Positions 33,311-33,523 of a stretch of 33,523 nucleotides of DNA are shown here, in pieces. Each line of letters begins with the position of its first letter. Positions within the stretch are counted from its first letter, which is position 1. The position numbers were made by a program, and so were the translations under genes. The notes beneath the pieces were generated by a model. That model searched no databases, was not told the origin of the DNA, and saw nothing but the letters and a program-made list of their open reading frames with translations. The DNA is from Streptomyces bambusae (GTDB lineage: Bacteria; Actinomycetota; Actinomycetes; Streptomycetales; Streptomycetaceae), in the NCBI RefSeq assembly GCF_020532645.1, contig NZ_JAJAUZ010000075.1, positions 1-33,523 of the forward strand. Direction: 5' to 3'.

Positions 33311-33425
33311 CCAGCCCCGCCGGGCAACCCCCAGCCCTGCCTGCAGACGCGGGGGCAACCCTCAGCCTCGCCGGCGTTCGAGGTGCGGGGGCAACCCCCA
33401 GCCTCGCCGGCGTTTGAGGCGCGGG
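33311..33425. repeat. Streptomyces-type intergenic repeats, four degenerate copies
   Basis: CAGCC(C/T)CGCCGGCGTT(T/C)GAG-type units begin at about 33312, 33332, 33363 and 33399, joined by GCGGGGGCAACCC. The first two are eroded. They share the core of the array at 8568-9061 in its inverted orientation. Confidence 0.75.
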
Positions 33426-33464
33426 TCCGGGCGGCCCCCGCGGGACGGCGCAGCCGGACCTGCC

Positions 33465-33523
<59 letters not shown>

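Overview
The window is very GC-rich (roughly 70-75% G+C), with GTG starts, occasional leaderless-type promoters, one rare TTA codon, duplicated-domain Lrp regulators and the CAGCCCCGCCGGCGTTTGAG-type intergenic repeats familiar from Streptomyces. It is almost certainly a Streptomyces chromosome fragment. The 57-base poly-G run that ends the window looks like a sequencing or assembly artefact at a contig end.

Layout. (1) 1-6.4 kb, envelope and redox genes: the 3' end of a secreted triple SpaA/Cna-B-type protein, a Tat-exported DyP peroxidase, a beta-helix lipoprotein, a second lipoprotein, an L,D-transpeptidase, a glutathione peroxidase, and a zinc-ribbon protein with a degenerate Mrr-like domain and a TTA codon. 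(2) 6.6-19 kb, purine-ring and glyoxylate catabolism: gcl, catalase, glxR, hyi, a two-gene unit (DUF77-like protein plus small HTH protein), uraD-uraH-uricase, 8-oxoguanine deaminase and an NCS2 urate/xanthine permease. (3) 19-24.8 kb: a double Lrp/AsnC regulator divergent from an AfsR-like ATPase without a DNA-binding domain, an SGNH hydrolase and a beta family protein. (4) 24.9-27.7 kb: malate synthase, a MocA-like cytidylyltransferase and a small hypothetical. (5) 27.7-33.3 kb: a 76-aa protein divergent from a MocR regulator, a NarL-type two-component system, and an FtsX-like permease/ATPase pair.

How the genes work together. The permease imports urate or xanthine and the deaminase feeds oxidised guanine in. 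Uricase makes 5-hydroxyisourate and H2O2; catalase removes the peroxide; UraH and UraD finish S-allantoin. Steps from allantoin to glyoxylate are not in the window. Gcl, Hyi and GlxR turn glyoxylate into glycerate, and malate synthase drains it into the TCA cycle. MocA may mature the molybdenum cofactor of a xanthine dehydrogenase encoded elsewhere.

The main discovery-type signal is regulatory. gcl, hyi-glxR and catalase carry two TTCCG-N5-CGGAA-type dyads exactly 21 bp apart, the first starting right after the -10. The malate synthase promoter has a TTCCA-N5-TGGAA dyad inside the -35/-10 spacer. A second 21-bp element (19/21 identical) overlaps the -35 of both catalase and uraD. Catalase is therefore the only promoter in the window carrying clear copies of both signals, matching its place between urate oxidation and glyoxylate metabolism. 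No function was tested; all calls are from reading the sequence.
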